Shown here piece by piece: positions 17,396-25,802 of a stretch of 64,000 nucleotides of DNA. The notes beneath the pieces were generated by a model, which was not told where the DNA came from, did not search any database, and was given only the letters and a program-made list of their open reading frames with translations. Numbering within the stretch: the first letter of the stretch is position 1; each line of letters starts with the position of its first letter. Origin of the DNA: Comamonas sp. KCTC 72670 (GTDB lineage: Bacteria; Myxococcota; Myxococcia; Myxococcales; Myxococcaceae). The stretch is from assembly GCA_014656495.1 (NCBI GenBank), contig BNCN01000001.1, forward strand, positions 1 to 64,000, given 5' to 3'. The position numbers were made by a program, and so were the translations under genes.

Positions 17396-19351
17396 TTATT
17401 CCTTGTTGGAGGGCGGCCTCAGCGTGACCCACTCACTGGTCACCGAGCCACCACCACCACGGCTGTGGCTCACCACCGCGTAGAAGAAGCCCGCGCCGTC
17501 GGACGCCGCGTCGACGAACCGAAGGGCCACGGTCTCGCTCGCCCGCTCGTCCGGGACGATCTCGGCGATGGGCTCGAAATCGCCCGACGCCGGGTTCGTG
17601 CTGCGCAGGAGCGTGTAGTGCTTGTGGTGAACGGCGTGGTGCCAGCTCAGCTCCACGCCCTTGTCACCCACGGGCCTGACGGCTGGCGCCACGGGCAGGG
17701 GCTCGGCGTGAGGCGGGATGACGGTGACGTCGTAGCGCACGCCACCGACCGGCTCCTTGCCGTCGAACACCTCGAAGACGTTCATCGGGAAGACGCCCTC
17801 GTGGCCATCCGACTTGAAGGTCAGGTCCAGCCGGTGCGTCACGGTCTTCCCCACGCGGAAGTTCACCGCGCCGCCATGGCCGCCGAAGAACAGCGTCGAG
17901 CCCTCCGTGCCCTCGAGCCCCTCCGCCTCGCCGCCGCTCGCCCTCCACATCTCGAACAGCTCCCGGCCCAGGTCCACCGACACGCCACCCGCGAACGGCG
18001 TGTCGGCATCGGGACGCAGGAACAGCGTCGTCATGCGCTCGGCCCGCAGGCGCAGGTCATACGTGGTGTGGCCCACGCCGCCGGTGAGCATGCGCACGAC
18101 GTCCACGTTGCGCCAGGCGATGTTGTTGTTCTGGCGCGTGTTGACGACCGTGTCCGAGCCGGGGAGCTCCGGGAAGGTCATTGGATCACCCGCGGAGACC
18201 CAGCGCGCGAGGATGCAGTAGTGCCCCGGAAGCGGGACACTGTCCCACCGGACAGAGACATCGCGGACCTCGCCCGCGCTCAGGAAGATGCCGGGGACGG
18301 TCTTGAAATGGACCCAGCTGCCCGTCTCCCAGAGCGCGCTGCCGCCCGAGGGCAGGTAATACAGCATCAGCTTGCCGCTGACGGGGCCCGAGGGACGCAC
18401 CGGCCCGTTGTTGCGCAGCGTGACGAAGATGTAGTTGTTGGTCGAGCCGAAGACGGGATTGGTGCTCGCGGCGCACCCCGCGGGGTTGTTGCAGATCTTG
18501 ATGTCCGGGCTGGTCCAGATGTCGTAGCTGCTCGGCTCCGTGCCGTTGTCGTAGACATTGTCACGGATGTACACGTCCGAAGGCTTGCGGCAGTCGCTCA
18601 GGAAGTCCTGCACGGCCAGCCCCACGTCCGACCCGTCCGGCTGTGTCACCCGGTAGGCCCCCTGGGAGACGGTGGCGTAGTTCTGCATGATGCCGGCAAT
18701 CACGGGGTTCTGCCCGCCCCAGGTGGGCACGTAGACCGCGTGAATCCGGATGTCATTGTTGGCAGCGGATTGGGCCATGGCGGAGGCCAGGGCATTGCCC
18801 GCCGAGTAGTTGTCATTGAAGCCGCCGGGCAGGTTGTCGGTGACCAGCACGACGACCTTGCGCGCCCCGGTGCGCCAGACGCCCGTGAAAGCGCCGTTCT
18901 GGAACGGACGCGCCACGAGGTTGTGGATGACGGTGTTGAGCGCCTCGTCCGAGGCCTCGGGTTCGCGCGCGCCACCGAAGGCGGTGAGGTTGTTGATTTC
19001 GGCGTTCATCAGCGCGTCGTTCCCCGCGCCCAGGTCCACGCGCACCGTGACGTCGTCCTTGAAGGTCACGAGCCCCAGCCGGTAGTCGCCATTGGACGAG
19101 GCTTGAATCTGACTCAAGAGATTGAGGAAGGACGCCTTGATGGCGTTGAGCGAGCCACCCATGCTGCCGGTATCATCAATGGCGAAGACGACATCGAGCG
19201 GACCGCACTCGCACGGGTCCACCTCGGCGGGCTTGGGTGGCACCGGCGCCGGCCGTGGCGCCGCGTGAGCCTGGGTGAACATGAAAAGGCACAGCATCGC
19301 CGCACCGAGCCACGGCATGGCTCGGGGGCGAAGCGCATGGGATTTCGACAT
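17396..19351 (-). CDS. Secreted von Willebrand factor A domain protein
   Basis: 651-residue exported protein with a signal peptide ending LFMFTQAHA. A vWA domain (about residues 45-255) has a MIDAS-like site VFAIDDTGSMGGS, a later Thr-bearing loop TAFGG and the strand KVVVLVTDN. The middle contains CARDB-like beta domains for adhesion (VRWDSVPLPGHYCILARWV). The C-terminus is fibronectin-III-like (VELSWHHAVHHKHYTLLR). The ATG at 19351 gives a proper signal peptide. Such proteins usually mediate adhesion or extracellular matrix contacts. It is divergent from the beta-helix lipoprotein gene. Confidence 0.85.
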   Translation of the reverse strand: MSKSHALRPRAMPWLGAAMLCLFMFTQAHAAPRPAPVPPKPAEVDPCECGPLDVVFAIDDTGSMGGSLNAIKASFLNLLSQIQASSNGDYRLGLVTFKDDVTVRVDLGAGNDALMNAEINNLTAFGGAREPEASDEALNTVIHNLVARPFQNGAFTGVWRTGARKVVVLVTDNLPGGFNDNYSAGNALASAMAQSAANNDIRIHAVYVPTWGGQNPVIAGIMQNYATVSQGAYRVTQPDGSDVGLAVQDFLSDCRKPSDVYIRDNVYDNGTEPSSYDIWTSPDIKICNNPAGCAASTNPVFGSTNNYIFVTLRNNGPVRPSGPVSGKLMLYYLPSGGSALWETGSWVHFKTVPGIFLSAGEVRDVSVRWDSVPLPGHYCILARWVSAGDPMTFPELPGSDTVVNTRQNNNIAWRNVDVVRMLTGGVGHTTYDLRLRAERMTTLFLRPDADTPFAGGVSVDLGRELFEMWRASGGEAEGLEGTEGSTLFFGGHGGAVNFRVGKTVTHRLDLTFKSDGHEGVFPMNVFEVFDGKEPVGGVRYDVTVIPPHAEPLPVAPAVRPVGDKGVELSWHHAVHHKHYTLLRSTNPASGDFEPIAEIVPDERASETVALRFVDAASDGAGFFYAVVSHSRGGGGSVTSEWVTLRPPSNKE

Positions 19352-19778
19352 GTGGGGACTCCCTGATACGGGGTTACCACGACATGCACGAAAGGGATTA
19401 CACCTTGTCGTGGCAAGACGTCCGTGAGCAGGAAATGCGCCATCCCAAAACTGCAAGCAATTCAAGCAACGCACACTCAATGTGTAGCCATGTTCGCCAC
19501 TCGCGAAGTGGGGTTGTGGTGATTCGCGTCACACGGCCGGCCCCGAGCGCCCGCGGAATCTGTCAGGTGGGCCACGACGGCATGCGCTTTCAGGGCAATT
19601 GAATCTGTCTTTGACAAGCCTGTCTCTGTTGCTGACCGGCTCCGCTCGAGACACTCCTGGCGCGAGCCGCGGCCCGCACGGTGAGCGATGGGGAAGCAAC
19701 AGGCGTCTGCCCCATGGGGAGGTCCTCGCGGCCCCTCCCGCGTTATGGGGTTCCCCTGAGTTGCGATAAAAGGTGCGC
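19352..19778. other. Divergent intergenic region
   Basis: About 430 bases between two divergently transcribed surface-protein genes, with a less GC-rich patch around 19430-19520. It should hold both promoters. No operator or complete promoter could be defined by eye. Confidence 0.4.
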
Positions 19779-20855
19779 ATGCTCCGTTCGCGTCTCCTCG
19801 CCCTGGCTCTCCCCGTCTTCATCGCCGCCGCCTGCACTTCTCCCGAGCCGGTACCCGACCGCCCGAGCATCCTGCGCTTCGACGCGACCCCGGCGACCCT
19901 CGCGCCGGGCGAGTCCGCCTCGCTCGCGTGGGAGGTCACGGGCGCGCAGAGCGTCTCCATCAATGAAGGGGTGGGCGAGGTCAGCGGAAACTCGATGAAC
20001 GTCCGTCCGGATGCGACGACGACCTACACCCTCACCGCGACCAACGAGCGCGGCAGCACCACCGCGAACACCACCGTCATCGTGACCACGACCGGGGGGA
20101 CGAACCTCGCGGGAGAGCTCTCCACGCGGACGCTGCCGGCCAACGGCTCGCCCTATCTGGTGACGGGCGATGTCACGGTTCCAGAAGGAAACCGGCTCAC
20201 CCTCGAGCCCGGCGTCCGGCTGGTCTTCACGGGACACTTCAAGCTCGCCGTCCATGGGCGCATCACCGCGCAGGGCACGACGGAGCGCCCCATCGTCTTC
20301 ACCGCGGCCAACCCCACCACGGGCTGGGCCGGGATGCGGCTGGCCGCGACCTCGGATGACGGAGCCGACCTCCTGGAGCGCTGCATCTTCGAGTACGGAA
20401 ACAAGGTCGGCGGTGAGAATGGCGCGGGCGACGAGGGCTCCTACTCCGAGAACGCCGGCGGCGCGCTCTGGATTGGCTCACGCGCGAATGTCCAGCTGAA
20501 CCACAACACCTTCCGCTTCAACAAGGCGCCCGCGTTCGGCGGTGCCATCATGCTGATCGCGCCGACCAGCGGAGGTGTCGCCACGGGGAACATCTTCCAC
20601 GACAACGAGTGCACGGGCCCGCGGACGCAGTTCGGAGGCGTGGGCGGCGCGGTCAACACGGCGCACCTCCCGGCCAGCAATCACTGGACGTTCCGCGGCG
20701 GCGAGTTCCGCAACAACCAGGCACCCGAGGGCGGGGCCCTCTACTTCTTCGACAGCAACGTGACGCTCGATGGGATTGCGATGTCGGGGAACACCCCGAA
20801 CAACTGGGGTACGCCGGAGCCGCAGCGGCTGACGGTCATCAACACGCCCCGGTAA
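19779..20855 (+). CDS. Lipoprotein with Ig-like domain and right-handed beta-helix
   Basis: 358-residue lipoprotein: signal peptide LALALPVFIAAAC with the lipobox Cys at about residue 20. An Ig/PKD-like domain follows (about 30-105, ending TYTLTATNERGSTTANTTVI). A parallel beta-helix with repeated rungs then runs from about residue 130 (GRITAQGTTERPIVFTAAN, GGALWIGSRANVQLNHNTFR, GGAIMLIAPTSGG, GGALYFFDSNVTLDGIAM). Such helices often bind or cleave polysaccharides, but no lyase residues are identified. The ATG at 19779 is preferred over GTG 19773 because AAAAGG ends five bases before it. Confidence 0.8.
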   Translation: MLRSRLLALALPVFIAAACTSPEPVPDRPSILRFDATPATLAPGESASLAWEVTGAQSVSINEGVGEVSGNSMNVRPDATTTYTLTATNERGSTTANTTVIVTTTGGTNLAGELSTRTLPANGSPYLVTGDVTVPEGNRLTLEPGVRLVFTGHFKLAVHGRITAQGTTERPIVFTAANPTTGWAGMRLAATSDDGADLLERCIFEYGNKVGGENGAGDEGSYSENAGGALWIGSRANVQLNHNTFRFNKAPAFGGAIMLIAPTSGGVATGNIFHDNECTGPRTQFGGVGGAVNTAHLPASNHWTFRGGEFRNNQAPEGGALYFFDSNVTLDGIAMSGNTPNNWGTPEPQRLTVINTPR

Positions 20856-20905
20856 CCCAGGCGGCGCCTGCCCTGGCGCTCCGCCACGCTTCTCGATGAG
20901 AATGC

Positions 20906-21736
20906 GTGGGAATGGATGACTTCTACGCGGACGTGCTCGACCACGTCGGGCGCCCGCCCCGAGAGTTCGGCTCCCTCCACCTGCATGTGGAGCCCGTGAC
21001 GCGCAATCCTCTCGGACAGGCCATTGCCGTGGTGTGGCTCCAGAGCGCCTTCGAGCCGCCCGCCACCAACCCGTCATCCCTCCTGGTGATGGGACGGCAG
21101 AAGCAGGGCTCCGCGCAACGGATGCTCGGGCAGTTTCCCCTGCCCTCGCTCGCGGGAGGCCGCGTGGTGCGCTGGCGGCTCCCCCTGGAGCTGCCCCCCG
21201 AGTTCGATGAGGTCCACGTCGAGGTGGACGCCCAGCTCCACCCCGAGGCCGGGCGTGTACGGCCCGCGTGGAAGCTCTTCGACACCCTGGAGATTCCCAA
21301 GGAAAGCGACATGAAGGCCGCGTCGGGCGACGTCTCCATGGGAATCGACCTGGGCGACTCGCTGCTCAACTCCGTGATGTCCGGCGGAATGAGCGTCACC
21401 TTCTCCGTGGGATTCGGGCCGCGCGTCTCGCCCGGACTCGACCGGATGACCGTGAAGCGCCACGCGGCGGCCACGTTGCCCACGGCCTTCATCGCCGCCG
21501 TGGTCGACGGACCCCTGTCCCCCCTGACCGAGCTGCAAAGTGAGCTGGTCTGGGAGCCTGGGATGCCGCTCCCCGCCGCCAGCGCGGCGCCCAGTTGGGA
21601 GATAAAGCCCACGCCTGTCAGCTTCGCTTCTTCTCAGAAAACGGAGCGAACGTGCTTCGCCTGTGGCTTCGAAGGCCCGCGTGCGGAGTACGAGCGCGCC
21701 ACGATGTGCCCACGATGTGACGCGGCGTGGATGTAG
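20906..21736 (+). CDS. Hypothetical protein with C-terminal zinc ribbon
   Basis: 276-residue soluble protein, not recognised. Residues 1-130 are beta-rich; a glycine-rich region follows (MSGGMSVTFSVGFGPRVSPG). The C-terminus has CFACGF and CPRCDAAWM about 20 residues apart, a zinc ribbon of two CxxC knuckles. A GTG at 20906 and an ATG at 20912 are alternative starts, with GATGAGAA upstream. Codon use is normal for the genome. Confidence 0.6.
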   Translation: MGMDDFYADVLDHVGRPPREFGSLHLHVEPVTRNPLGQAIAVVWLQSAFEPPATNPSSLLVMGRQKQGSAQRMLGQFPLPSLAGGRVVRWRLPLELPPEFDEVHVEVDAQLHPEAGRVRPAWKLFDTLEIPKESDMKAASGDVSMGIDLGDSLLNSVMSGGMSVTFSVGFGPRVSPGLDRMTVKRHAAATLPTAFIAAVVDGPLSPLTELQSELVWEPGMPLPAASAAPSWEIKPTPVSFASSQKTERTCFACGFEGPRAEYERATMCPRCDAAWM

Positions 21737-21975
21737 CCCCACACCGTCAAAGCCAACCCACGACGTCGGCATGTCCATCGAGCCCTCGGCGTCATCGCTC
21801 TGGGGACGCCGGTGGCTTCCGGCTCAGGGCGGTCGACGCCCGTGGAGGCCCCGCACTTCCCGGTGCGAAATGCGACTCGCGGAATTCGGGCACGTCTTCC
21901 AGGAAGTTACTCCGCCGTGAAGCAAAGTTTCGGCCCCTCTCGCATCTGCGCGAAGAACCCGTGACAATCCGCGGC

Positions 21976-23118
21976 ATGAACTTGCGACACTCGATTTTCT
22001 CCCTGCTGATTGCATCCCTCACCTTCGTTCCCGTGCTCTCGGGATGCGATCCCAATGAGAGCGATCCGCCTCCGGATGCCGGGAGCCAGACCGACTCAGG
22101 GACGGAGCCGGACGCGGGCACCGAGCCCGACGCGGGCACTGAGCCGGATGCCGGGACGGAGCCCGACGCGGGCACCGAGCAGGATGCTGGGACTGAGCCC
22201 GACGCGGGCACCGAGCCGGATGCTGGGACTGAGCCCGACGCGGGCACCGAGCCGGATGCCGGGACGGAGCCTGATGCCGGCACCGAGCCTGATGCCGGGA
22301 CGGAGCCGGATGCGGGCACCGAGCCTGACGCAGGCACCGAGCCGGATGCCGGGACGGAGCCTGACGCCGGGACGGAGCCGGATGCGGGCACCGAGCCTGA
22401 CGCGGGCACCGAGCCTGACGCCGGGACTGAGCCGGACGCGGGCACCGAGCCGGATGCCGGGACGGAGCCTGATGCCGGGACGGAGCCGGATGCGGGCACC
22501 GAGCCCGATGCGGGCACTGAGCCGGACGCGGGCACCGAGCCTGATGCAGGGACGGAGCCGGACGCGGGCACCGAGCCTGATGCCGGGACGGAGCCGGACG
22601 CGGGCACCGACCCGTTCACCGTTTGCGAGGGTGAGTGCCAGGACACGTCCGTCACGATTCGACTGGGTGCGAACCAGCGCGTCCTGACCAGCGCCTACTT
22701 TGGCTATGAGGAGCCGGCGAATCCGGAGGACCCGTGGGAGCTGTGGATCGAGCTCAACAACGGCGCGCCGGGCGAGTGCCCGTCCGAGAGCTCCGAGGTG
22801 CCGCCTCAGCTCGTCAACATCTACTCCGTGAGGGTGCCAGTGGATCGGACGCCGCAGACGGGCTCCGTTCCGGGCGAGCCGAGGGCGACGCTGGTCGACT
22901 TCGAGGGCGTGCTCACCACGGCGTTCTTCCTCCACAGCACGAACCTCACGTTCACGCCCGTGGCGGCCTCGCTGTGCCCCACCTGCGTCCGGGACGGCAC
23001 ACCTCCCGCGTCTCACTTCGTGGCCTTCGATGTGAACGGCCTCTACGGCAATGGAGAGCTCACCGGGCACGGATACGCGACCCACTGCCCGTCGCTCGAC
23101 TACTTCCAGGGCCGCTGA
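21976..23118 (+). CDS. Lipoprotein with 28 tandem GTEPDA hexapeptides
   Basis: 380-residue lipoprotein. The signal peptide ends in the lipobox VLSGC, then a short linker, then 28 hexapeptide units (residues about 42-209), nearly all GTEPDA with one GTEQDA. A globular C-terminal domain of about 170 residues contains six cysteines, likely disulfide bonded outside the membrane. The repeat is a stiff acidic stalk that holds the domain away from the outer membrane. Such Thr/Pro/Asp/Ala spacers are common in myxobacterial lipoproteins. The C-terminal domain is not recognised. The ATG at 21976 gives the lipoprotein signal. Confidence 0.85.
   Translation: MNLRHSIFSLLIASLTFVPVLSGCDPNESDPPPDAGSQTDSGTEPDAGTEPDAGTEPDAGTEPDAGTEQDAGTEPDAGTEPDAGTEPDAGTEPDAGTEPDAGTEPDAGTEPDAGTEPDAGTEPDAGTEPDAGTEPDAGTEPDAGTEPDAGTEPDAGTEPDAGTEPDAGTEPDAGTEPDAGTEPDAGTEPDAGTEPDAGTEPDAGTEPDAGTDPFTVCEGECQDTSVTIRLGANQRVLTSAYFGYEEPANPEDPWELWIELNNGAPGECPSESSEVPPQLVNIYSVRVPVDRTPQTGSVPGEPRATLVDFEGVLTTAFFLHSTNLTFTPVAASLCPTCVRDGTPPASHFVAFDVNGLYGNGELTGHGYATHCPSLDYFQGR
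22099..22602 (+). repeat. 28 x 18-bp in-frame tandem repeat
   Basis: 504 bases made of exactly 28 units of 18 bases encoding GTEPDA (one unit GTEQDA). Units differ mainly at third codon positions (ACG/ACC/ACT, CCG/CCC/CCT, GAC/GAT, GCG/GCC/GCA/GCT), so the amino acids are conserved while the DNA has diverged, a sign of purifying selection on the peptide. All neighbouring frames stay open, but they are by-products. Confidence 0.95.
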
Positions 23119-23122
23119 CCCC

Positions 23123-23152
23123 GGTCCGGCGCTTCGGATGATGCGCCGGACC
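23123..23152 (+). terminator. First hairpin after the repeat lipoprotein gene
   Basis: Perfect 10-bp stem (23123-23132 with 23143-23152), loop 10 bases, five bases after the stop. Confidence 0.55.
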
Positions 23153-23183
23153 TGCCCGGGCCCTTTGCCATGGAGCCCGGGCA
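23153..23183 (+). terminator. Second hairpin after the repeat lipoprotein gene
   Basis: Perfect 9-bp stem (23153-23161 with 23175-23183), loop 13 bases, abutting the preceding hairpin. Together they form a tandem terminator. Confidence 0.5.
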
Positions 23184-23227
23184 CAGCGATTTGCCGCCCC
23201 CATGAGATGAGTCAATGGGGGCGGTGA

Positions 23228-23557
23228 ATCAAGACGGTGGCAGCCCTCCCAAACAAGAACAGTGACGGCAACGCGCTTGCCACCTGCAACATCTGGGACG
23301 TCCCGGTGTAGGCGTTCCATGGGACAGCGGATGCGACCGTGTCTCCCTATGGGTCCATCACCCTGGTCGACCGGCTGAACACCCTCTGCAATCCGGCAAC
23401 GAGTCCCCCGGCACAACTCACGCTGTACCCAGGCGTGGGACACGACTCATGGTCCCGGACCTACAGCGGCTCGGCGGGCCACGACATCCACGCGTGGATG
23501 CTGAGCCACTCGCGCGGACCCAGCCCCCGAAAGGAAAAAGCCCAGAACCCCGAATGA
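23228..23557 (+). pseudogene. C-terminal remnant of an esterase/PHB-depolymerase-like hydrolase with an in-frame stop
   Basis: Translation from 23228 gives NKNSDGNALATCNIWDVPV, a TAG at 23309, then AFHGTADATVSPYGSITLVD, LTLYPGVGHDSWSRTYSG and HDIHAWMLSH. This is the end of an alpha/beta-hydrolase of the carboxylesterase or poly(3-hydroxybutyrate)-depolymerase kind: the Asp of the triad in HGTAD and the His in GVGHDSW are preserved. The TAG lies where a Trp (VPVWAFHG) is expected, a single G-to-A change. The N-terminal half, including the nucleophile Ser, is missing. The reading frame runs on into the terminator of the next gene. This is a dead relic. Confidence 0.7.
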
Positions 23558-23570
23558 GGGTCCTGGGCTT
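23538..23570 (-). terminator. Rho-independent terminator of the minus-strand gene
   Basis: 13-base arms (23538-23550, 23558-23570) with one mismatch and a 7-base loop. On the minus strand the stem ends in a short U-rich run. It lies about 50 bases beyond the stop of the Gly/Ala-rich protein gene. Confidence 0.75.
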
Positions 23571-23580
23571 CCTGGCGCGG

Positions 23581-23606
23581 GCCGCAGCGGGAATCGCCGC
23601 TGCGGC
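23581..23606 (-). terminator. Additional hairpin after the minus-strand gene
   Basis: Perfect 10-bp stem (23581-23590 with 23597-23606) with a 6-base loop, between the stop codon and the main terminator. Confidence 0.5.
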
Positions 23607-23618
23607 TCAAGCGACGTC

Positions 23619-24812
23619 TCAGGCCTTGTGGAAGGTCTTGGCGAGGAACTTCTCGACGCGCGACTTCTCGGGCTCGATGGTGCTCGCCGGCGAGCCCACC
23701 GCCGTGGCACCGGCGAGGGAGGGCCGCAGACCGGCCGCGATGCCCGGCTCCAGGTGGTGACGCAGGTCGAACGCCACGTCGGTCTTCATGTGGGTGCCAA
23801 CACCCGCGGCGGCGTTGACGTCCGCGGAGGTCTTCCAGAAGCCATTCTCCAGGCCGACCTTTCCACCGGCCTGGGCCGCGGCGCCCGCCACGGCGCCCAC
23901 GGTGGCCGAGCCGTGCAGCCGGCCCACGTGACCGCCCGCCGTGGCGTACGCGCCCGCCGTGGCGGCGGCGCCCACCTGGCCGGAGACCATCGCCGTGGCC
24001 GTCCGCGGGTCCACCGTCGCCACGCCCTCGGCGAAGGCGGTGGCCGAGGCCTTGGCGTCGCCCTTGATGTAGCCGCCCACGTGCCGGTTGAAGTCGTGGC
24101 TCACGCTCCCGCTGACCCCCACGCCCGTCTCCGCCTTGCCCGTCAGCGCCGCCGTATAGGCGTGGTCGCTCCAGTTGGCCGACACGCCGGCCTGGCCCTG
24201 CGCCTTGAAGCTGGTGGCCTCACCGGTGATGCGGCCGCTCGTCACGCCCAGCCGACCCGCGTGGACCTTCTCCATTTCGAAGGAGGCGCTGGGACCGCTC
24301 ACCTCACCCTGAGCCGAGTAGTGGAACCCCTCCTTGCCCTTGTAGCTCGTGGCCGAGGCCTGCGCCGAGCCGATGTTGCCGCTCAACTGGCCGCCACCGA
24401 AGGTGTCCTTCTGGAACGGGCGGCCCGGCTTGTCGAGGAACACGTGCTGATTGGCCATGACGGGCGCCGTCAGCTTGTTGTCGCCGCCGCTCAGCATCAC
24501 GTCCGAGGCCACGCCCGCGCTGTTCTCCCAGGGGCTGTAGGAGGGCTGCCCCTCGGGCATCGCCGGGTGCTTCAGGGGCTTGGAGTCCACGGCCGGCGCC
24601 GCGTTCGCGGCCGGAGGGGTCGCCGTGGGCCGGGTCGGCGTCGCGGCCGGAGGGGTCGCCGTGGGCCGGTTGGCCGTCGGCGTGTTCCCGGTGGGCCGGG
24701 CCGACGTCGACGACGGCAGCGTGTTGGCCCGCTGCGGCGGCTTGGGCTTGGACGCCGAGGAAGAAGGGAGCGTCGAAGAACGGGACGGGGAGGAACCGAT
24801 GCGGCGGGCCAT
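23619..24812 (-). CDS. Hypothetical Ala/Gly-rich repetitive protein
   Basis: 397-residue protein with no signal peptide. Residues 1-80 are disordered (Ser/Pro/Thr/Ala-rich, with a repeated GRPTATPPAAT-like motif). The rest consists of many short strands of the form xATSFKAQGQAGVSANWSDHA and GSVSHDFNRHVGGYIKGDAK, alternating Ala/Gly/Thr with polar residues, as in beta-solenoid or colicin-like repeats. No family is recognised. The ATG at 24812 has GAGGAG six bases upstream. It is followed by two hairpin terminators. A 24-bp perfect palindrome lies about 150 bases upstream of the start. Confidence 0.75.
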   Translation of the reverse strand: MARRIGSSPSRSSTLPSSSASKPKPPQRANTLPSSTSARPTGNTPTANRPTATPPAATPTRPTATPPAANAAPAVDSKPLKHPAMPEGQPSYSPWENSAGVASDVMLSGGDNKLTAPVMANQHVFLDKPGRPFQKDTFGGGQLSGNIGSAQASATSYKGKEGFHYSAQGEVSGPSASFEMEKVHAGRLGVTSGRITGEATSFKAQGQAGVSANWSDHAYTAALTGKAETGVGVSGSVSHDFNRHVGGYIKGDAKASATAFAEGVATVDPRTATAMVSGQVGAAATAGAYATAGGHVGRLHGSATVGAVAGAAAQAGGKVGLENGFWKTSADVNAAAGVGTHMKTDVAFDLRHHLEPGIAAGLRPSLAGATAVGSPASTIEPEKSRVEKFLAKTFHKA

Positions 24813-24963
24813 GGGAGACTCCTCGGGAGGTACGGTAGGGGATGGTACAGCGATGTCCCGTTGAATTGCACCCGCCATGCCATGCCTGAATCATAGGGAA
24901 CGACCCGCGCAGCCTCGTGGTTTCAAGGGTTTGGCGAACAGGGCCCTGCTGGCGAAGCGACGC

Positions 24964-24987
24964 GACTGGTGACTGCAGTCACCAGTC
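24964..24987. promoter_or_regulatory. 24-bp perfect palindrome, possible operator
   Basis: The arms GACTGGTGACTG and CAGTCACCAGTC form an unbroken 24-bp palindrome with no loop. It lies about 150 bases upstream of the start at 24812 and 72 bases downstream of the PEGA gene stop. With no loop it suits a dimeric DNA-binding protein better than an RNA hairpin. The regulator is unknown. Confidence 0.45.
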
Positions 24988-25058
24988 CCCCAACAGCAGA
25001 CACCACGCACGGCCCTGGAGCCTGAACGGCGGGGAGAGGAGCCCCCCACCCGGCCCGC

Positions 25059-25493
25059 TCACGGACGCGGAGCGCGCGTCTTCTCGGTGCTCGCGCGGCG
25101 GGCCCGGACCGGGGGCGCGGGGGCCTCCGGCTCGCTGTCGGGCAGCGCGTTGAGCTCGACGTGGTACGCGTCCCGGTAATCGGCGGCCCAGAACAGGGTC
25201 GCGAAGACGGGCAGGATGAACAGCCCGCCAATGATGCCGCCCGCGGTGCGCGCCCCACTCCACTGGTCGCGCCGGATGGTGACGTACTCCGGGGCGTGCC
25301 CCTCCAGCTCCAGGGTGAAGCGCTCGGTGTTGTTCACGGTCGCCGAGTCGCTGTACTCATACGGCGTCCGACCGAGAACCTCCCCCGAGCGAGACCGGAC
25401 CTTGGCGCCACTGGGGCTGGAACGAATCACCGTCGAGCTCGCGCAGCCGGTGGACAGGAGGAGGACGAGGGCCGAGGAGACAAAGCGCAGCAT
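25059..25493 (-). CDS. PEGA-domain lipoprotein
   Basis: 144-residue lipoprotein: signal LVLLLSTGC with the lipobox Cys at residue 17. A PEGA-like domain follows (VIRSSPSGAKVRSRSGEVLG and TPYEYSD), then a membrane helix (GGIIGGLFILPVFATLFW, about residues 88-107) and a charged tail. PEGA domains bind peptidoglycan or surface proteins. It is divergent from the DUF4476 gene. The ATG at 25493 gives a proper signal peptide. Confidence 0.8.
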   Translation of the reverse strand: MLRFVSSALVLLLSTGCASSTVIRSSPSGAKVRSRSGEVLGRTPYEYSDSATVNNTERFTLELEGHAPEYVTIRRDQWSGARTAGGIIGGLFILPVFATLFWAADYRDAYHVELNALPDSEPEAPAPPVRARRASTEKTRAPRP

Positions 25494-25802
25494 GGGATGG
25501 GCCTTCCAATTGAGAGGTGCCGCCCTCCTGTGCAGCCCCCGGGCCCATCCCCGTCACCTGTCTTCTGGGCTACTTGCGCGCCCCCGGGCGTCCACCGGCA
25601 GAGCGCCCGTCCAGGGACATGGATTCCCGCGCCCTGCCCCGCCCCAGGGGAAGCGGTGCTGGAATCCCAACGAGGTCCTCCGCGCAGGCACCAACTCAAC
25701 CCGTGAATAATTCCAGTGACGGCTCGTCCTGGACAGGCGCGGCATGAACGCATCGCAGCGCGAAGAAGCCGCCAACCCCACCTTCAGCCTTCAGGACTTT
25801 GA
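25494..25802. other. Divergent intergenic region
   Basis: 309 bases between the PEGA gene and the DUF4476 gene. It should hold both promoters. No motif stands out. Confidence 0.4.

Noticed and set aside
22096-23184. Long minus-strand frame across the hexapeptide repeat
   Set aside because: The 18-bp repeat keeps every frame open; only the plus-strand frame has a lipoprotein signal and purifying codon pattern.
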